From Streptomyces tendae (GTDB taxonomy: Bacteria > Actinomycetota > Actinomycetes > Streptomycetales > Streptomycetaceae), in contig NZ_CP043959.1 of the NCBI RefSeq assembly GCF_008632955.1, forward strand, positions 2,418,001 to 2,482,000: 64,000 bases of DNA. Reading direction: 5' to 3'. The translations under genes were made by a program, and so were the position numbers. This document shows, one piece after another, positions 26,138 to 33,742 of the stretch. The number at the start of each line of letters is the position of its first letter. Positions within the stretch are counted from its first letter, which is position 1. The notes beneath the pieces are model-generated. The model worked only from the letters and a program-made list of their open reading frames with translations. It did not search any database and was not told the origin of the DNA.

Positions 26138-26614
26138 ATGGCAGACCATCTGGAAGCATCCGTCACTCTGCCGAGCGATCCCGCCTCGGTCGCCGCGGCG
26201 CGGGCCCACGTGGCCGGCGCGCTGGCGGAATGGGGGCTGCCACCGGACGCCGAACTGTACGACACGGTGCGGCTGATCGTCTCGGAACTGGCCACCAACG
26301 CGGTGCAGCACACCTTCGGCCAGTCACCCACGTTCACGGTCGACGTCGTCCTGGTCCGTGAGGAACGGGTGCACATCGGGGTGACGGACAGCCACCCGCG
26401 TCTGCCCAAGCGGCTGCCCGCCGCGGTCCAGCAGGACAACGGGCGCGGCCTGGTCATCATCCGCTGGCTGACCGTGGAATACGGGGGCAGGCTGAGAGTC
26501 CGCCCCACGCGTCAGGGCGGCAAGACCGTCGCCGTCGAACTCCCTTGGCCGGGGACCACGGTCACCGCCCAGCCGACGGAGGCGGTCACGGCAGCGGTGC
26601 AGCCGGAGCTCTGA
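26138..26614 (+). CDS. Histidine-kinase-like ATPase (SpoIIAB/RsbW-like)
   Basis: 158 residues from the ATG at 26138. The HATPase_c_2 domain shows the N box (VSELATNAVQHTF, near residue 52), VTDSHPRLPKR and the G1 box (QDNGRGLVIIRWL, near 110). There is no phospho-acceptor or sensor domain. Proteins of this kind are anti-sigma-factor-like Ser kinases or regulatory ATPases and commonly sit beside WhiJ/DUF397 pairs in Streptomyces. The target here is unknown; no anti-anti-sigma factor is adjacent. Confidence 0.85.
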   Translation: MADHLEASVTLPSDPASVAAARAHVAGALAEWGLPPDAELYDTVRLIVSELATNAVQHTFGQSPTFTVDVVLVREERVHIGVTDSHPRLPKRLPAAVQQDNGRGLVIIRWLTVEYGGRLRVRPTRQGGKTVAVELPWPGTTVTAQPTEAVTAAVQPEL

Positions 26615-26666
26615 CGGCACGTCACGGCACGGGCGGGCCGGGGGGCACTGAAGGCCCGCAGGACGT

Positions 26667-26692
26667 CCCGTGGGCGGCGCCCGGCCCACGGG
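26667..26692. terminator. Bidirectional hairpin terminator
   Basis: CCCGTGGGC and GCCCACGGG form a 9-bp stem with an 8-nt loop between the convergent ATPase and NlpC/P60 genes. Confidence 0.6.
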
Positions 26693-26744
26693 GGCGGTCA
26701 CGGCTGGGCGGCGGCGCTCCCGCGGACACCGCCGCCACCGTCGG

Positions 26745-27218
26745 TCACTTCACGCGGCCGTACCAGACGCTCTTGGTCCAGATCTTCTGCAGCCGCACCA
26801 CGTCCCCGGTCTTCGGGGCGTGCCAGATCTTGTTGTTACCCGCGTAAATCCCCACGTGGTAGACGTAGCTGCCCGAGTGGAAGAACACCAGGTCCCCGGC
26901 CTTCCGGCTGCTCTTGGAGATGTGCCGGGACTTGTTGTACTGCTGGGCGGCCGTGCGGGGCAGCTTCTTGCCCGCCTTCTTGAACGAGTACAGCGTGAGG
27001 CCCGAGCAGTCGAACCGGTTCGGCCCGGTGGCACCCCACGCGTACGGCGCACCCTTCTTGGACGCCGCGACCTTCAGGGCCTTGACGCCCGTGGTCGCCG
27101 CCGCGGCCTCCGAGGCCGCTCCGGGGACCGCGATGGAGCCGCCCACGGCGGCCAGGGTGAGGGCCCCGGCCGTGCCGGCCCGGGCCATGAGAGACGGGAC
27201 ACGATTGAGCGCACTCAT
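26745..27218 (-). CDS. Secreted NlpC/P60 cell-wall hydrolase
   Basis: 157 residues from the ATG at 27218 with AAGGG seven bases upstream. A signal peptide is at residues 1-40 (ALTLAAVGGSIAVPGAASEAAA). The NlpC/P60 papain-like domain follows: catalytic Cys in RFDCSGLTLYSF near 70, His in YVYHVGIYAG near 120 and the third polar residue region HAPKTGDVV near 133. It should cleave D-Glu-mDAP/LL-DAP-type bonds of peptidoglycan stem peptides. The leader is a ydaO-type c-di-AMP riboswitch, the known arrangement for cell-wall hydrolases (such as rpfA) in Streptomyces, so c-di-AMP is predicted to turn it off. Confidence 0.9.
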   Translation of the reverse strand: MSALNRVPSLMARAGTAGALTLAAVGGSIAVPGAASEAAAATTGVKALKVAASKKGAPYAWGATGPNRFDCSGLTLYSFKKAGKKLPRTAAQQYNKSRHISKSSRKAGDLVFFHSGSYVYHVGIYAGNNKIWHAPKTGDVVRLQKIWTKSVWYGRVK

Positions 27219-27223
27219 GCGCA

Positions 27224-27395
27224 ACCCTTCGTCAGCCGCCTGTGAAGGATGACCTGTCGGATTCGGGCTGGCGAAGTAGCCCGGCCGCGTCAGCGGCTTC
27301 ACCCCAAGGGCTGCTCGGAACGTGAGCTCCGGCGACCCGTCGTGCTTGGGTCCTCCACTCCTGCCGATCCACTCCTGTCGACCGGTCATCCGGGC
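27224..27395 (-). ncRNA. c-di-AMP riboswitch (ydaO/yuaA class)
   Basis: Read on the minus strand, the leader of the NlpC/P60 gene contains, in order, GGACCCAAGCACGACGGGTC, CCCTTGGGGTGAAGCCGC, GCGGCCGGGCTACTTCGCC, AGCCCGAATCCGACAGGTCA and GCGGCTGACGAAGGG. The GGGGTGAA, CCCGAATCCGACAGGT and GCTGACGAAGGG segments and their order match the actinobacterial ydaO class as I remember it. The aptamer ends just before the ribosome site. Ends are approximate; a covariance-model search would settle them. Confidence 0.85.
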
Positions 27396-27755
27396 GGCGG
27401 CAGGACTCGGCGTCCGCCCGGATCGCCCCGCCGCGGCGGCGGGGGCTTGTCGTCAGTCAGGGATCTTGCTTCATTTCGCGGTCGATTTCCCAACGGAACG
27501 GGGGGTTTGTGTTGTTACTCACCACTCACCCGTTCGGGTGGACAGCTGTCCGTTCGACTCGCCGTCGACGAGCCGGAGGAGCCCCGGACCAGCGACGGAA
27601 TGGTCAATTCCGCCTGACGGGCGCGCGTGTGGTGCAACTTGGACAGCACCGAAACAGGAGGCGTGTCTACGCCGGATGGTGGTACGCCGTGCGGTCCGTT
27701 TCACCCGTGCGCGGCGTGTTCCGTCTGCGGGCCCGGCGTTCCGCGCCCGCTCGTG
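27396..27755. other. Intergenic region with palindrome and possible gene debris
   Basis: It lies upstream of the riboswitch. A CCCCGCCG/CGGCGGGG hairpin is at 27426-27444 and a perfect 12-bp palindrome GGACAGCTGTCC at 27540-27551. A plus-strand stretch (about 27505-27617) reads QLSVRLAVDEPEEPRTSDGMVNSA with good codon bias near its end, and 27663-27782 has a Cys-rich short frame. Neither has a convincing start or full bias, so I call no gene. The NlpC/P60 promoter must lie here on the minus strand. Confidence 0.4.
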
Positions 27756-28064
27756 TCAACTCCCGGTCTGCGGCGGTAGCGTGACCCTGGCCGTACGCCG
27801 CTCGCCGTCGAGGACCCGCAGGGCCCGTGCCAGGGTCTGGGCGTGCAGTTCGCTCTCGCCGCGCCGGTGCATCAACGTCAGGGCGTCGCGCAGCGCGACC
27901 GCCTTGCCGACCAGCGCCTGGGCGGCGCGCAGGCTTCGGTAGGTGTCGCCGGCCTGGGCCGGATTGACCCGGCCGAGCTGGTCGACGACCTCCAGGTAAC
28001 GGTCGATCAGCTCGGCCTCGGCGCGGGTCAGTGCGGGCAGCGGGGGAAGTTCCGGTGGCAGCAT
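27756..28064 (-). CDS. Conserved hypothetical protein downstream of the ClpP-like gene
   Basis: 102 residues, helical and charged (LTRAEAELIDRYLEVVDQLGRVNPAQAGDTYRSLRAAQALVGKAVALRDALTLMHRRGESELHAQTLARALRVLDG), with no membrane segment or known motif. It starts 7 bp after the ClpP-like gene, so the two form one operon and probably act together. I do not recognise the family; a helical adaptor or partner of the degenerate ClpP is a reasonable guess. Confidence 0.72.
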   Translation of the reverse strand: MLPPELPPLPALTRAEAELIDRYLEVVDQLGRVNPAQAGDTYRSLRAAQALVGKAVALRDALTLMHRRGESELHAQTLARALRVLDGERRTARVTLPPQTGS

Positions 28065-28071
28065 CCGCGGC

Positions 28072-28707
28072 TCACCTCGCGCCGGTGGCGGGGCGGGCGG
28101 CCCTGTGGTGCGGCACGATCCGGTCCGCCAGGCCGTAGTCCACCGCCGCCCGGGCGTCGAGGACCGTGTCCCGCTCCAGATCCTCGCGCACCCGCTGCAC
28201 GGGCCGGCCGGTGTGCCGCGCCAGCATCTCCTCCGTGCGGACCCTGATCCGGTTCAGCTCGTCGGCCTGGACGGCCAGGTCGCTCGCCCTGCCCTCCACC
28301 GGCTCCGGCAGGGCGGGCTGACGGAGCACCAGGCGGGAGCCGGGCAGTACGTAGCGCTTGCCCGGGGTGCCGGCGGCCAGCAGCAGCGCGGCGGTGCCCT
28401 CCGCCCGGCCCAGGCAGACCGTCTCGACGTCGCAGGTGACGTAGGTCAGGGCGTCGTGGAGCGCCGACATGGCGTGGAAGGGGCCGCCGGGGGAGTTGAC
28501 GTACAGCGAGATGTCCCGGTCGGGGGAGTGGTGCTCCAGGTACATGAGCTGGGCCGTCACGTCATTGGCCGCGGTCTCGTCGATCCGCGTCCCGAGGACC
28601 ACGATCCGCTCCTCGAGCAGCCTCGCGTACGGATCCGTCGTCCGGTGCCCGGATGCCGTGCGGTCGGTGAACTCGGGCAGGACGTGGCGGGCGGACGGTC
28701 GGGTCAT
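28072..28707 (-). CDS. ClpP-like protein lacking catalytic Ser and His (pseudoprotease)
   Basis: 211 residues with a clear ClpP fold: [88 protein letters not shown] and [21 protein letters not shown]. In active ClpP the second block reads GQAASxG with the nucleophilic Ser and IHQP with the catalytic His. Here the Ser position is Gly (RAEGTA) and the His is Arg (VLRQP); only the Asp remains. It therefore cannot be a normal serine protease and may form mixed rings with other ClpP paralogues. It has a ribosome site (AGGAGG) and is co-transcribed with a 102-residue partner. Confidence 0.88.
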   Translation of the reverse strand: MTRPSARHVLPEFTDRTASGHRTTDPYARLLEERIVVLGTRIDETAANDVTAQLMYLEHHSPDRDISLYVNSPGGPFHAMSALHDALTYVTCDVETVCLGRAEGTAALLLAAGTPGKRYVLPGSRLVLRQPALPEPVEGRASDLAVQADELNRIRVRTEEMLARHTGRPVQRVREDLERDTVLDARAAVDYGLADRIVPHHRAARPATGAR

Positions 28708-28730
28708 GGTGCCCTCCTGGCTCGTTGTCT

Positions 28731-28771
28731 GTAAAAAATGTACAGGACGTACGTCACGTTATGATGGTCGC
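28731..28771. promoter_or_regulatory. Divergent clpP-like/phd promoter region
   Basis: On the minus strand TGACGT and TACAGA are spaced 17 bp apart in front of the ClpP-like gene. On the plus strand TATGAT (28760-28765) lies six bases before the phd ATG, predicting a leaderless transcript. GACGTACGTC (28746-28755) is a perfect palindrome between the two and could be a Phd-type operator. Confidence 0.5.
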
Positions 28772-29059
28772 ATGGCTTACGAGATTCCGGTGACCCAGGC
28801 CAGGGCCGAGCTCGCCGACCTGATCAACCGCGTGGTGTACGGCGGCGAGCGGGTCGTCGTGACCCGGCACGGGAAGCCGCTCGTCGCCCTTGTCTCCGCC
28901 GATGACCTGCGACGACTCGACGAGCTGAAGGATGTGCCGGAGGGGGCGGAGGAACCGGTGATCAGTACGGTGGCGGGCGTACGCGAGGTCGCGTCCGCCC
29001 CTCGCGAACACCACCGCTTCGGCATCGCCGCGGAACACCGGGGCCCGGCCCCTTCCTGA
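28772..29059 (+). CDS. Phd/YefM-family antitoxin without adjacent toxin
   Basis: 95 residues. The N-terminal Phd/YefM domain is complete (AYEIPVTQARAELADLINRVVYGGERVVVTRHGKPLVALVSADDLRRLDEL), which gives dimerisation and DNA binding. The C-terminal part would be the toxin-binding tail. No RelE/YoeB or Doc gene follows; instead there is a 36-bp tandem repeat and then a gene on the other strand. The absence of a Shine-Dalgarno and the TATGAT box six bases upstream indicate a leaderless mRNA. It may be orphaned or serve a distant toxin. Confidence 0.85.
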   Translation: MAYEIPVTQARAELADLINRVVYGGERVVVTRHGKPLVALVSADDLRRLDELKDVPEGAEEPVISTVAGVREVASAPREHHRFGIAAEHRGPAPS

Positions 29060-29123
29060 CAGCGGCGCCACCAGCCCCGGGGGCGCCTCGCCCCATTCAG
29101 CCGCGGGCAGTCGTGCCCCAGGG

Positions 29124-29225
29124 CGGCATGACTGCCGGCGACCGGCGAGATTGCTCCAGCGGCACGACTGCCCGCGACCGGTGAAAGTGCCCCAGCGGTA
29201 CGGCCGTCCGCGGCTGACGAGCCCC
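29124..29225 (+). repeat. 36-bp tandem repeat, two full copies and a partial
   Basis: Units at 29124-29159 and 29160-29195 share the frame CGGCAyGACTGCC, GCGACCGG, then TGCyCCAG, with a decayed third unit to about 29225. A related inverted copy of GGCAGTCGTGCC stands just before (29106-29117). It lies directly after the antitoxin gene and encodes no supported protein. Confidence 0.6.
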
Positions 29226-29254
29226 TCCGCAGACTGCGCCCCCGCGCACGGAAC

Positions 29255-29288
29255 CGCGCACCCCCGTCCGCCACAGCGGGGGCGCGCG
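29255..29288 (-). terminator. Hairpin terminator of the ABC-2-like membrane protein gene
   Basis: CGCGC-A-CCCCC pairs with GGGGG-CGCGCG across a 12-nt loop (one bulged base), about 20 bp past the stop of the minus-strand gene. Confidence 0.5.
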
Positions 29289-29309
29289 GTCGCTCCGGAA
29301 GGGGCCAGG

Positions 29310-30311
29310 TCAGTTCGCCAACGCCGGCTCACGCTCGGGTGTCTCCCGTGCGGGTGCCGTACGCCCACGCACCGCGTGGCCCACCAGTACCGCGCCCAGT
29401 CCCAGGGCCGCCCACCACGTCAGGGTGAGGGCGGGCCCCACCGCCGCCGCCCCGTCGAAGAAGGACACCGAGCGGAGCAGCGACACCCCCGCGCCCGGCG
29501 GCAGCCACTGGCCGATCGCCCCGACCGGCTCCGGCAGCATCTCCGGTGCCGAGGCGGCGCCCGAGAACGGGTTGCCCAGCAGCATCATGAGGAGGGCGCC
29601 GAGCCCGAGACCGGGCCGCCCGAGCAAGGCCGCGAGCCCTGCGACCGCCCCGCTCACGGCCAGCGTGGCCAGGGCGAAGGTGCCCGCCACGGCCCACCGG
29701 TCGCCCGGCAGGGCATCCAGCCAGCTGTGCGCGAGGGCGGCGGCGACCACGCCGACCAGTGTCGCGGAGCCGGCCAGCGCGGCCAACGCGGCGAGGCCCC
29801 TCAGTCCGAGCACCGTCACCGCCACCCCCGCGCCGATCCCGGCCAGCGCCAGCGGCAGCACACTCGTGTTCAGCACCGCCCCGCGCGGGTCGCTCGCCGC
29901 GGCCGGCACCACGTCCTCCGTCACGACCTTCCCGCCGGAGGCGGCCGCCCGGTGCTCCACCGCCTGCTGGAGCAGCTGCGCCACCGCCGGGCTCGCGGCC
30001 GACGCGGTCAGCAGCTTCGGGCCCTGCCCGGTGACGACGACCGCTCCGTACACCTCGCGGTCCTCGATCGCGTCGCGGGCCGCGGCTTCGTCCGGGTAGC
30101 GGTGGAGGTCGAAGGCGCCCTTCCGCTCCTCCAGTTGCTGCGCGAGCGGCGCGGTGGCCGCGGGCGGGCCCGCGACGCCGATCGGCAGGTCCCGCGGCGC
30201 CGTGCGGGCCGCAGGCCAGGCGAAGGCCCACAGGGCCAACGCCACCAGGATGGGGACCAGCACCAGGACGGCCGCGATCCGGCGGTGCTGCGGCAGGGAG
30301 GTGGGAGACAT
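29310..30311 (-). CDS. ABC-2/YhgE-like integral membrane protein
   Basis: 333 residues from the ATG at 30311 (GGAGC upstream). One N-terminal TM helix (IAAVLVLVPILVALALWAFAW) is followed by an extracytoplasmic domain of about 125 residues, then five or six TM helices (VLPLALAGIGAGVAVTVLGL, LAALAALAGSATLVGVVAAAL, TFALATLAVSGAVAGLAALL, GLGALLMMLLGNPFSG, LTWWAALGLGAVLVGHAV). This is the YhgE/DUF3533 or ABC-2 permease layout, often involved in export or drug resistance. No ATPase gene is adjacent. The divergent TetR gene and twin operators indicate it is the TetR target. Confidence 0.82.
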   Translation of the reverse strand: MSPTSLPQHRRIAAVLVLVPILVALALWAFAWPAARTAPRDLPIGVAGPPAATAPLAQQLEERKGAFDLHRYPDEAAARDAIEDREVYGAVVVTGQGPKLLTASAASPAVAQLLQQAVEHRAAASGGKVVTEDVVPAAASDPRGAVLNTSVLPLALAGIGAGVAVTVLGLRGLAALAALAGSATLVGVVAAALAHSWLDALPGDRWAVAGTFALATLAVSGAVAGLAALLGRPGLGLGALLMMLLGNPFSGAASAPEMLPEPVGAIGQWLPPGAGVSLLRSVSFFDGAAAVGPALTLTWWAALGLGAVLVGHAVRGRTAPARETPEREPALAN

Positions 30312-30327
30312 CAAGGGCTCCGTTAAA

Positions 30328-30403
30328 AAGAAGGATCGTTCGTTTTGCTTTGTCCTCACCGTCCCGCCGATCCCTCCTCTTGTCAAGAAGGAATGTTCGT
30401 TTT
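30328..30403. promoter_or_regulatory. Twin 19-bp TetR operator candidates and leaderless tetR promoter
   Basis: AAGAAGGATCGTTCGTTTT (30328-30346) and AAGAAGGAATGTTCGTTTT (30385-30403) differ at two positions only. The second fills the 17-bp spacer between TTGTCA (30380-30385) and TAAGTT (30403-30408); transcription should start at the tetR ATG. The first lies beside the start of the divergent membrane protein gene. Confidence 0.7.
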
Positions 30404-30414
30404 AAGTTGGCGGC

Positions 30415-31044
30415 ATGGCTCGCGTCTCCCAGGAACACCTCGAAGCCCGCCGTCGGCAGATCCTCGACGGCGCCGCCGTCTGCTTCGCCCGCAACGGCTT
30501 CCACGCCACGTCGATGCAGGACGTGCTGAAAGAGGTGGACCTCTCCGCCGGTGCCGTCTACCGGTACTTCAGCGGCAAGGAGGAACTGATCGAGGCCATC
30601 GCCTCCGAGGTGCTCGAGACGGTGCGCGGCACCCTGGAGCAGGCCGCCCAGGAGAGCCCGCCGCCCACCCCCGACGTGATGGTCCCGCGCGCCCTGGCCC
30701 TGATGCGGCAGGTGCGGCCGGCGACCCTGGAGACGGGGGAGTGGCTGTTCCCGCGGCTGATGATCCAGGTGTGGACCGAGAGCACCCGCACCCCGGCGCT
30801 GACGGCCGTGCTCACCGAGGGCTACGCCAAGATCCGCGAGGCGTGGGGGGCCATGGCGAAGAGCTACAAGGACGCCGGCCTGCTGCCCGAGGACGCCGAC
30901 GTCGACGCGATGGCCCGCGCGATGATCGCGCTCGTGCAGGGCTTCGCGGCCCAGATGGCGATCTTCGGTGACATCCCGCCGCAGGTTCTCGCCGAGGGCA
31001 CACGCGCCCTGATGGCCACCGGCCGCACCGCCTCCCCCGCCTGA
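30415..31044 (+). CDS. TetR-family transcriptional repressor
   Basis: 209 residues. The N-terminal TetR helix-turn-helix is at about 10-57 (RRQILDGAAVCFARNGFHATSMQDVLKEVDLSAGAVYRYFSGKEELIEAI). The helical ligand domain has no family-specific motif I can name. It is divergent from an ABC-2-like membrane protein and two identical-looking operators lie between, a standard efflux-control layout. There is no ribosome site; the -10 box is six bases before the ATG, so the mRNA is predicted leaderless. Confidence 0.9.
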   Translation: MARVSQEHLEARRRQILDGAAVCFARNGFHATSMQDVLKEVDLSAGAVYRYFSGKEELIEAIASEVLETVRGTLEQAAQESPPPTPDVMVPRALALMRQVRPATLETGEWLFPRLMIQVWTESTRTPALTAVLTEGYAKIREAWGAMAKSYKDAGLLPEDADVDAMARAMIALVQGFAAQMAIFGDIPPQVLAEGTRALMATGRTASPA

Positions 31045-31280
31045 GCCGGGAGGCGTGCGGGCCGGACCACGACACCCGCGCCTCCTCCCCGCCCCTGAGC
31101 CGGGAGGGGACGCGTGCCTCGACGGCGGCGGGCCGCGCCGCTTCCCGCGGCCTGAACCGGGAGCACACGGGCCTTGACGCCGACACGCCGCGCCGCTCCC
31201 GGTGCCTGAGCCGGGAGGTGCGCCGGCCCGGAGGACGACACACCGTGCCGCCTCCGGTACCCGAGCCGGGGCGCCGCGCG
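31029..31280 (+). repeat. Array of five tandem hairpin repeats, period about 55 bp
   Basis: The word CTGAGCCGGGAG or a close variant recurs at 31041, 31095, 31152, 31206 and 31261 (spacings 54, 57, 54, 55). In each copy the GGGAG side pairs with an upstream CTCCC-type strand, giving hairpins of 5-8 bp; those at 31029-31055 (8-bp perfect stem) and 31196-31217 (7-bp perfect stem) are clearest. The first copy includes the tetR stop codon. It fills the 355-bp gap before ureA and contains no gene. Confidence 0.65.
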
Positions 31281-31399
31281 GTTAACGTCCTCGAAACGCC
31301 GCCCGGCTAGCCTCCGGGTCCACGCCACCGGGGAGCCTTCCCGTGGCCGCGGCCACCGGGCCCCGCACGGCCCGGAGCGAGGACAGTGAGGTGGATGCC

Positions 31400-31702
31400 G
31401 TGCAACTGACCCCGCACGAGCAGGAGAGGCTGCTCATCCATGTGGCGGCCGACGTGGCGGCGAAGCGCCGCGAGCGCGGACTCAAGCTCAACCATCCCGA
31501 AGCGGTCGCGCTCCTCACCTCCCACATCCTCGAGGGCGCCCGCGACGGCCGTACCGTCGCCGAACTGATGGCGTCCGGGCGGAAGGTACTCACCCGGGAC
31601 GACGTCATGGACGGGGTCCCCGAGATGATCCCCGACGTGCAGGTGGAGGCCACCTTCCCGGACGGCACCAAGCTCGTCACCGTCCACGACCCCATCGTCT
31701 GA
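31400..31702 (+). CDS. ureA: Urease subunit gamma
   Basis: 100 residues, the family length, from the GTG at 31400 (TGAGGTGG upstream); earlier in-frame starts add unconserved residues. It begins [20 protein letters not shown] and contains [32 protein letters not shown] and the terminal [17 protein letters not shown], nearly invariant in UreA. It is a structural subunit of cytoplasmic nickel urease. It heads the operon ureABC-F-G-D. Confidence 0.97.
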   Translation: MQLTPHEQERLLIHVAADVAAKRRERGLKLNHPEAVALLTSHILEGARDGRTVAELMASGRKVLTRDDVMDGVPEMIPDVQVEATFPDGTKLVTVHDPIV

Positions 31703-31716
31703 CGGGAGGAACCGCC

Positions 31717-32028
31717 GTGACACCCGGAGAGATCCTGTTCGCCGAGGGCCCGATCGTCTACAACGAGGGCCGCGAGACCACCCGGCTCACCGTCCTCAAC
31801 GCGGCCGACCGGCCCGTGCAGGTGGGCTCCCACTACCACTTCGCCGAGGCCAACCCCGGCCTGGAGTTCGACCGGGAGGCGGCCCGCGGCAAGCGGCTCG
31901 ACGTGCCCGCCGGCACCGCCGTACGGTTCGAGCCCGGCATCCCCGCCGAGGTACGGCTGGTGCCGCTGGCCGGGACGCGGACCGTGCCCGGGCTGCGCGG
32001 CGAGACGGGGGGCGCCCTCGATGCCTGA
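31717..32028 (+). CDS. ureB: Urease subunit beta
   Basis: 103 residues, the normal length. [72 protein letters not shown] is the UreB core. It starts 14 bp after ureA with GGGAGG upstream, and its last codons overlap the ureC ATG by 8 bp, giving tight stoichiometric coupling of the three structural subunits. Confidence 0.97.
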   Translation: MTPGEILFAEGPIVYNEGRETTRLTVLNAADRPVQVGSHYHFAEANPGLEFDREAARGKRLDVPAGTAVRFEPGIPAEVRLVPLAGTRTVPGLRGETGGALDA

Positions 32029-33742
32029 GATCTCCCGTGAGGCGTACGCCGACCTGTTCGGGCCGACCACCGGTGACCGCGTCCGGCTCGCCGACACCGA
32101 TCTGCTGATCGAGATCGAGGAGGACCGCTGCGGCGGCCCCGGACGCTCCGGCGACGAGGCGGTGTTCGGCGGCGGCAAGGTCATCCGCGAGTCGATGGGG
32201 CAGTCCACCGCCACCCGTGCCGACGGCGCCCCCGACACCGTGATCACCGGCGCGGTCGTCGTCGACCACTGGGGTGTCGTCAAGGCCGACGTCGGCATCC
32301 GCGACGGCCGGATCACCGGCATCGGCAAGGCCGGCAACCCCGACACGATGGGCGGGGTCCACCCGGACCTGGTCATCGGCCCCGAGACCGAGGTCATCGC
32401 GGGCAACGGACGGATCCTGACCGCCGGGGCGATCGACGCGCACGTCCACTTCATCTGCCCGCAGATCGCCGACGAGGCGCTGGCCTCCGGCATCACCACC
32501 CTGGTCGGCGGCGGCACCGGACCCGCCGAGGGCTCCAAGGCGACCACCGTCACCCCCGGCCCCTGGCACCTGGCGCGGATGCTGGCGGCGATGGAGGCGT
32601 ACCCGCTGAACATCGGGCTGCTCGGCAAGGGCAACACGGTGTCGCAGGAGGCGCTGCTGTCCCAGGTCCGGGGCGGCGCCGTCGGGCTGAAGCTGCACGA
32701 GGACTGGGGTTCCACCCCCGCCGTCATCGATGCCGCGCTCACCGCGGCCGACCGGACCGGCGTGCAGGTCGCCATCCACACCGACACCCTCAACGAGGCC
32801 GGTTTCGTGGGCGACACGCTCGCCGCGATCGCCGGACGCGGCATCCACGCGTACCACACCGAAGGCGCGGGCGGCGGGCACGCCCCGGACATCATGACCG
32901 TGGTCTCCCAGCCGCACGTGCTGCCCAGCTCCACCAATCCGACCCGCCCGTTCACCGTCAACACCGTCGAGGAGCACCTCGACATGCTGATGGTCTGTCA
33001 CCACCTGAACCCGGCCGTACCCGAGGACGTGGCCTTCGCCGAGTCGCGGATCCGGCCGTCCACCATCGGCGCCGAGGACGTGCTGCACGACCTCGGCGCG
33101 ATCTCGGTCATCTCCTCCGACTCCCAGGCGATGGGACGCGTCGGCGAGGTGATCATGCGGACCTGGCAGACCGCCCACGTGATGAAGCGCAGGCGTGGCG
33201 CGCTCCCGGGTGACGGCCGTGCCGACAACCACCGGGTGCGTCGCTATGTCGCCAAATACACCATCAACCCGGCGGTGGCCCAGGGCATGGCGGGCGAGAT
33301 CGGCTCGGTGGAGAGCGGCAAGCTGGCCGATCTGGTGCTGTGGGAGCCGAAGTTCTTCGGGGTGAAGCCCCATCTCGTCCTCAAGGGCGGGCAGATCGCC
33401 TACGCGCAGATGGGGGACGCCAACGCGTCCATCCCGACCCCGCAACCGGTCCTGCCCCGGCCCATGTTCGGCGCGATCGGCCGGGCGCCCGTGGCCAACT
33501 CGGTCAACTTCGTGGCGCAGGAGGCCCTCGACGCGGGCCTGCCCGACCGGCTGGGCCTGGGCAAACGCTGGGCGGTCATCGACTCCACCCGCTCGGTGAC
33601 CAAGGCGGACATGCGGGAGAACGACGCCCTGCCCGACGTGAGGATCGACCCCGACAGCTTCGCCGTGCGCATCGACGGGGAGCTGGTCGAGGCGACACCG
33701 GCCGAGGAACTCCCGCTCGCCCAGCGCTACTTCCTCTTCTGA
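32021..33742 (+). CDS. ureC: Urease subunit alpha (catalytic)
   Basis: 573 residues, full length. Active-site elements are all visible: the first Ni-binding His pair in [11 protein letters not shown] near residue 136, the carbamylated Lys in [10 protein letters not shown] near 220, Ni-binding His in [10 protein letters not shown] and in [12 protein letters not shown], the catalytic flap His in MVCHHLNP near 323 and the Asp in [12 protein letters not shown] near 363. It hydrolyses urea to ammonia and carbamate. No change is seen that would inactivate it. Confidence 0.98.
   Translation: MPEISREAYADLFGPTTGDRVRLADTDLLIEIEEDRCGGPGRSGDEAVFGGGKVIRESMGQSTATRADGAPDTVITGAVVVDHWGVVKADVGIRDGRITGIGKAGNPDTMGGVHPDLVIGPETEVIAGNGRILTAGAIDAHVHFICPQIADEALASGITTLVGGGTGPAEGSKATTVTPGPWHLARMLAAMEAYPLNIGLLGKGNTVSQEALLSQVRGGAVGLKLHEDWGSTPAVIDAALTAADRTGVQVAIHTDTLNEAGFVGDTLAAIAGRGIHAYHTEGAGGGHAPDIMTVVSQPHVLPSSTNPTRPFTVNTVEEHLDMLMVCHHLNPAVPEDVAFAESRIRPSTIGAEDVLHDLGAISVISSDSQAMGRVGEVIMRTWQTAHVMKRRRGALPGDGRADNHRVRRYVAKYTINPAVAQGMAGEIGSVESGKLADLVLWEPKFFGVKPHLVLKGGQIAYAQMGDANASIPTPQPVLPRPMFGAIGRAPVANSVNFVAQEALDAGLPDRLGLGKRWAVIDSTRSVTKADMRENDALPDVRIDPDSFAVRIDGELVEATPAEELPLAQRYFLF

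Noticed and set aside
27505..27782. Short plus-strand genes upstream of the riboswitch region
   Set aside because: Pieces of good codon bias occur but no frame has both a plausible start with ribosome site and consistent bias through to its stop.
29124..29225. CRISPR-like array from the 36-bp repeat period
   Set aside because: The units are contiguous tandem copies with no unique spacers, and there are no cas genes.
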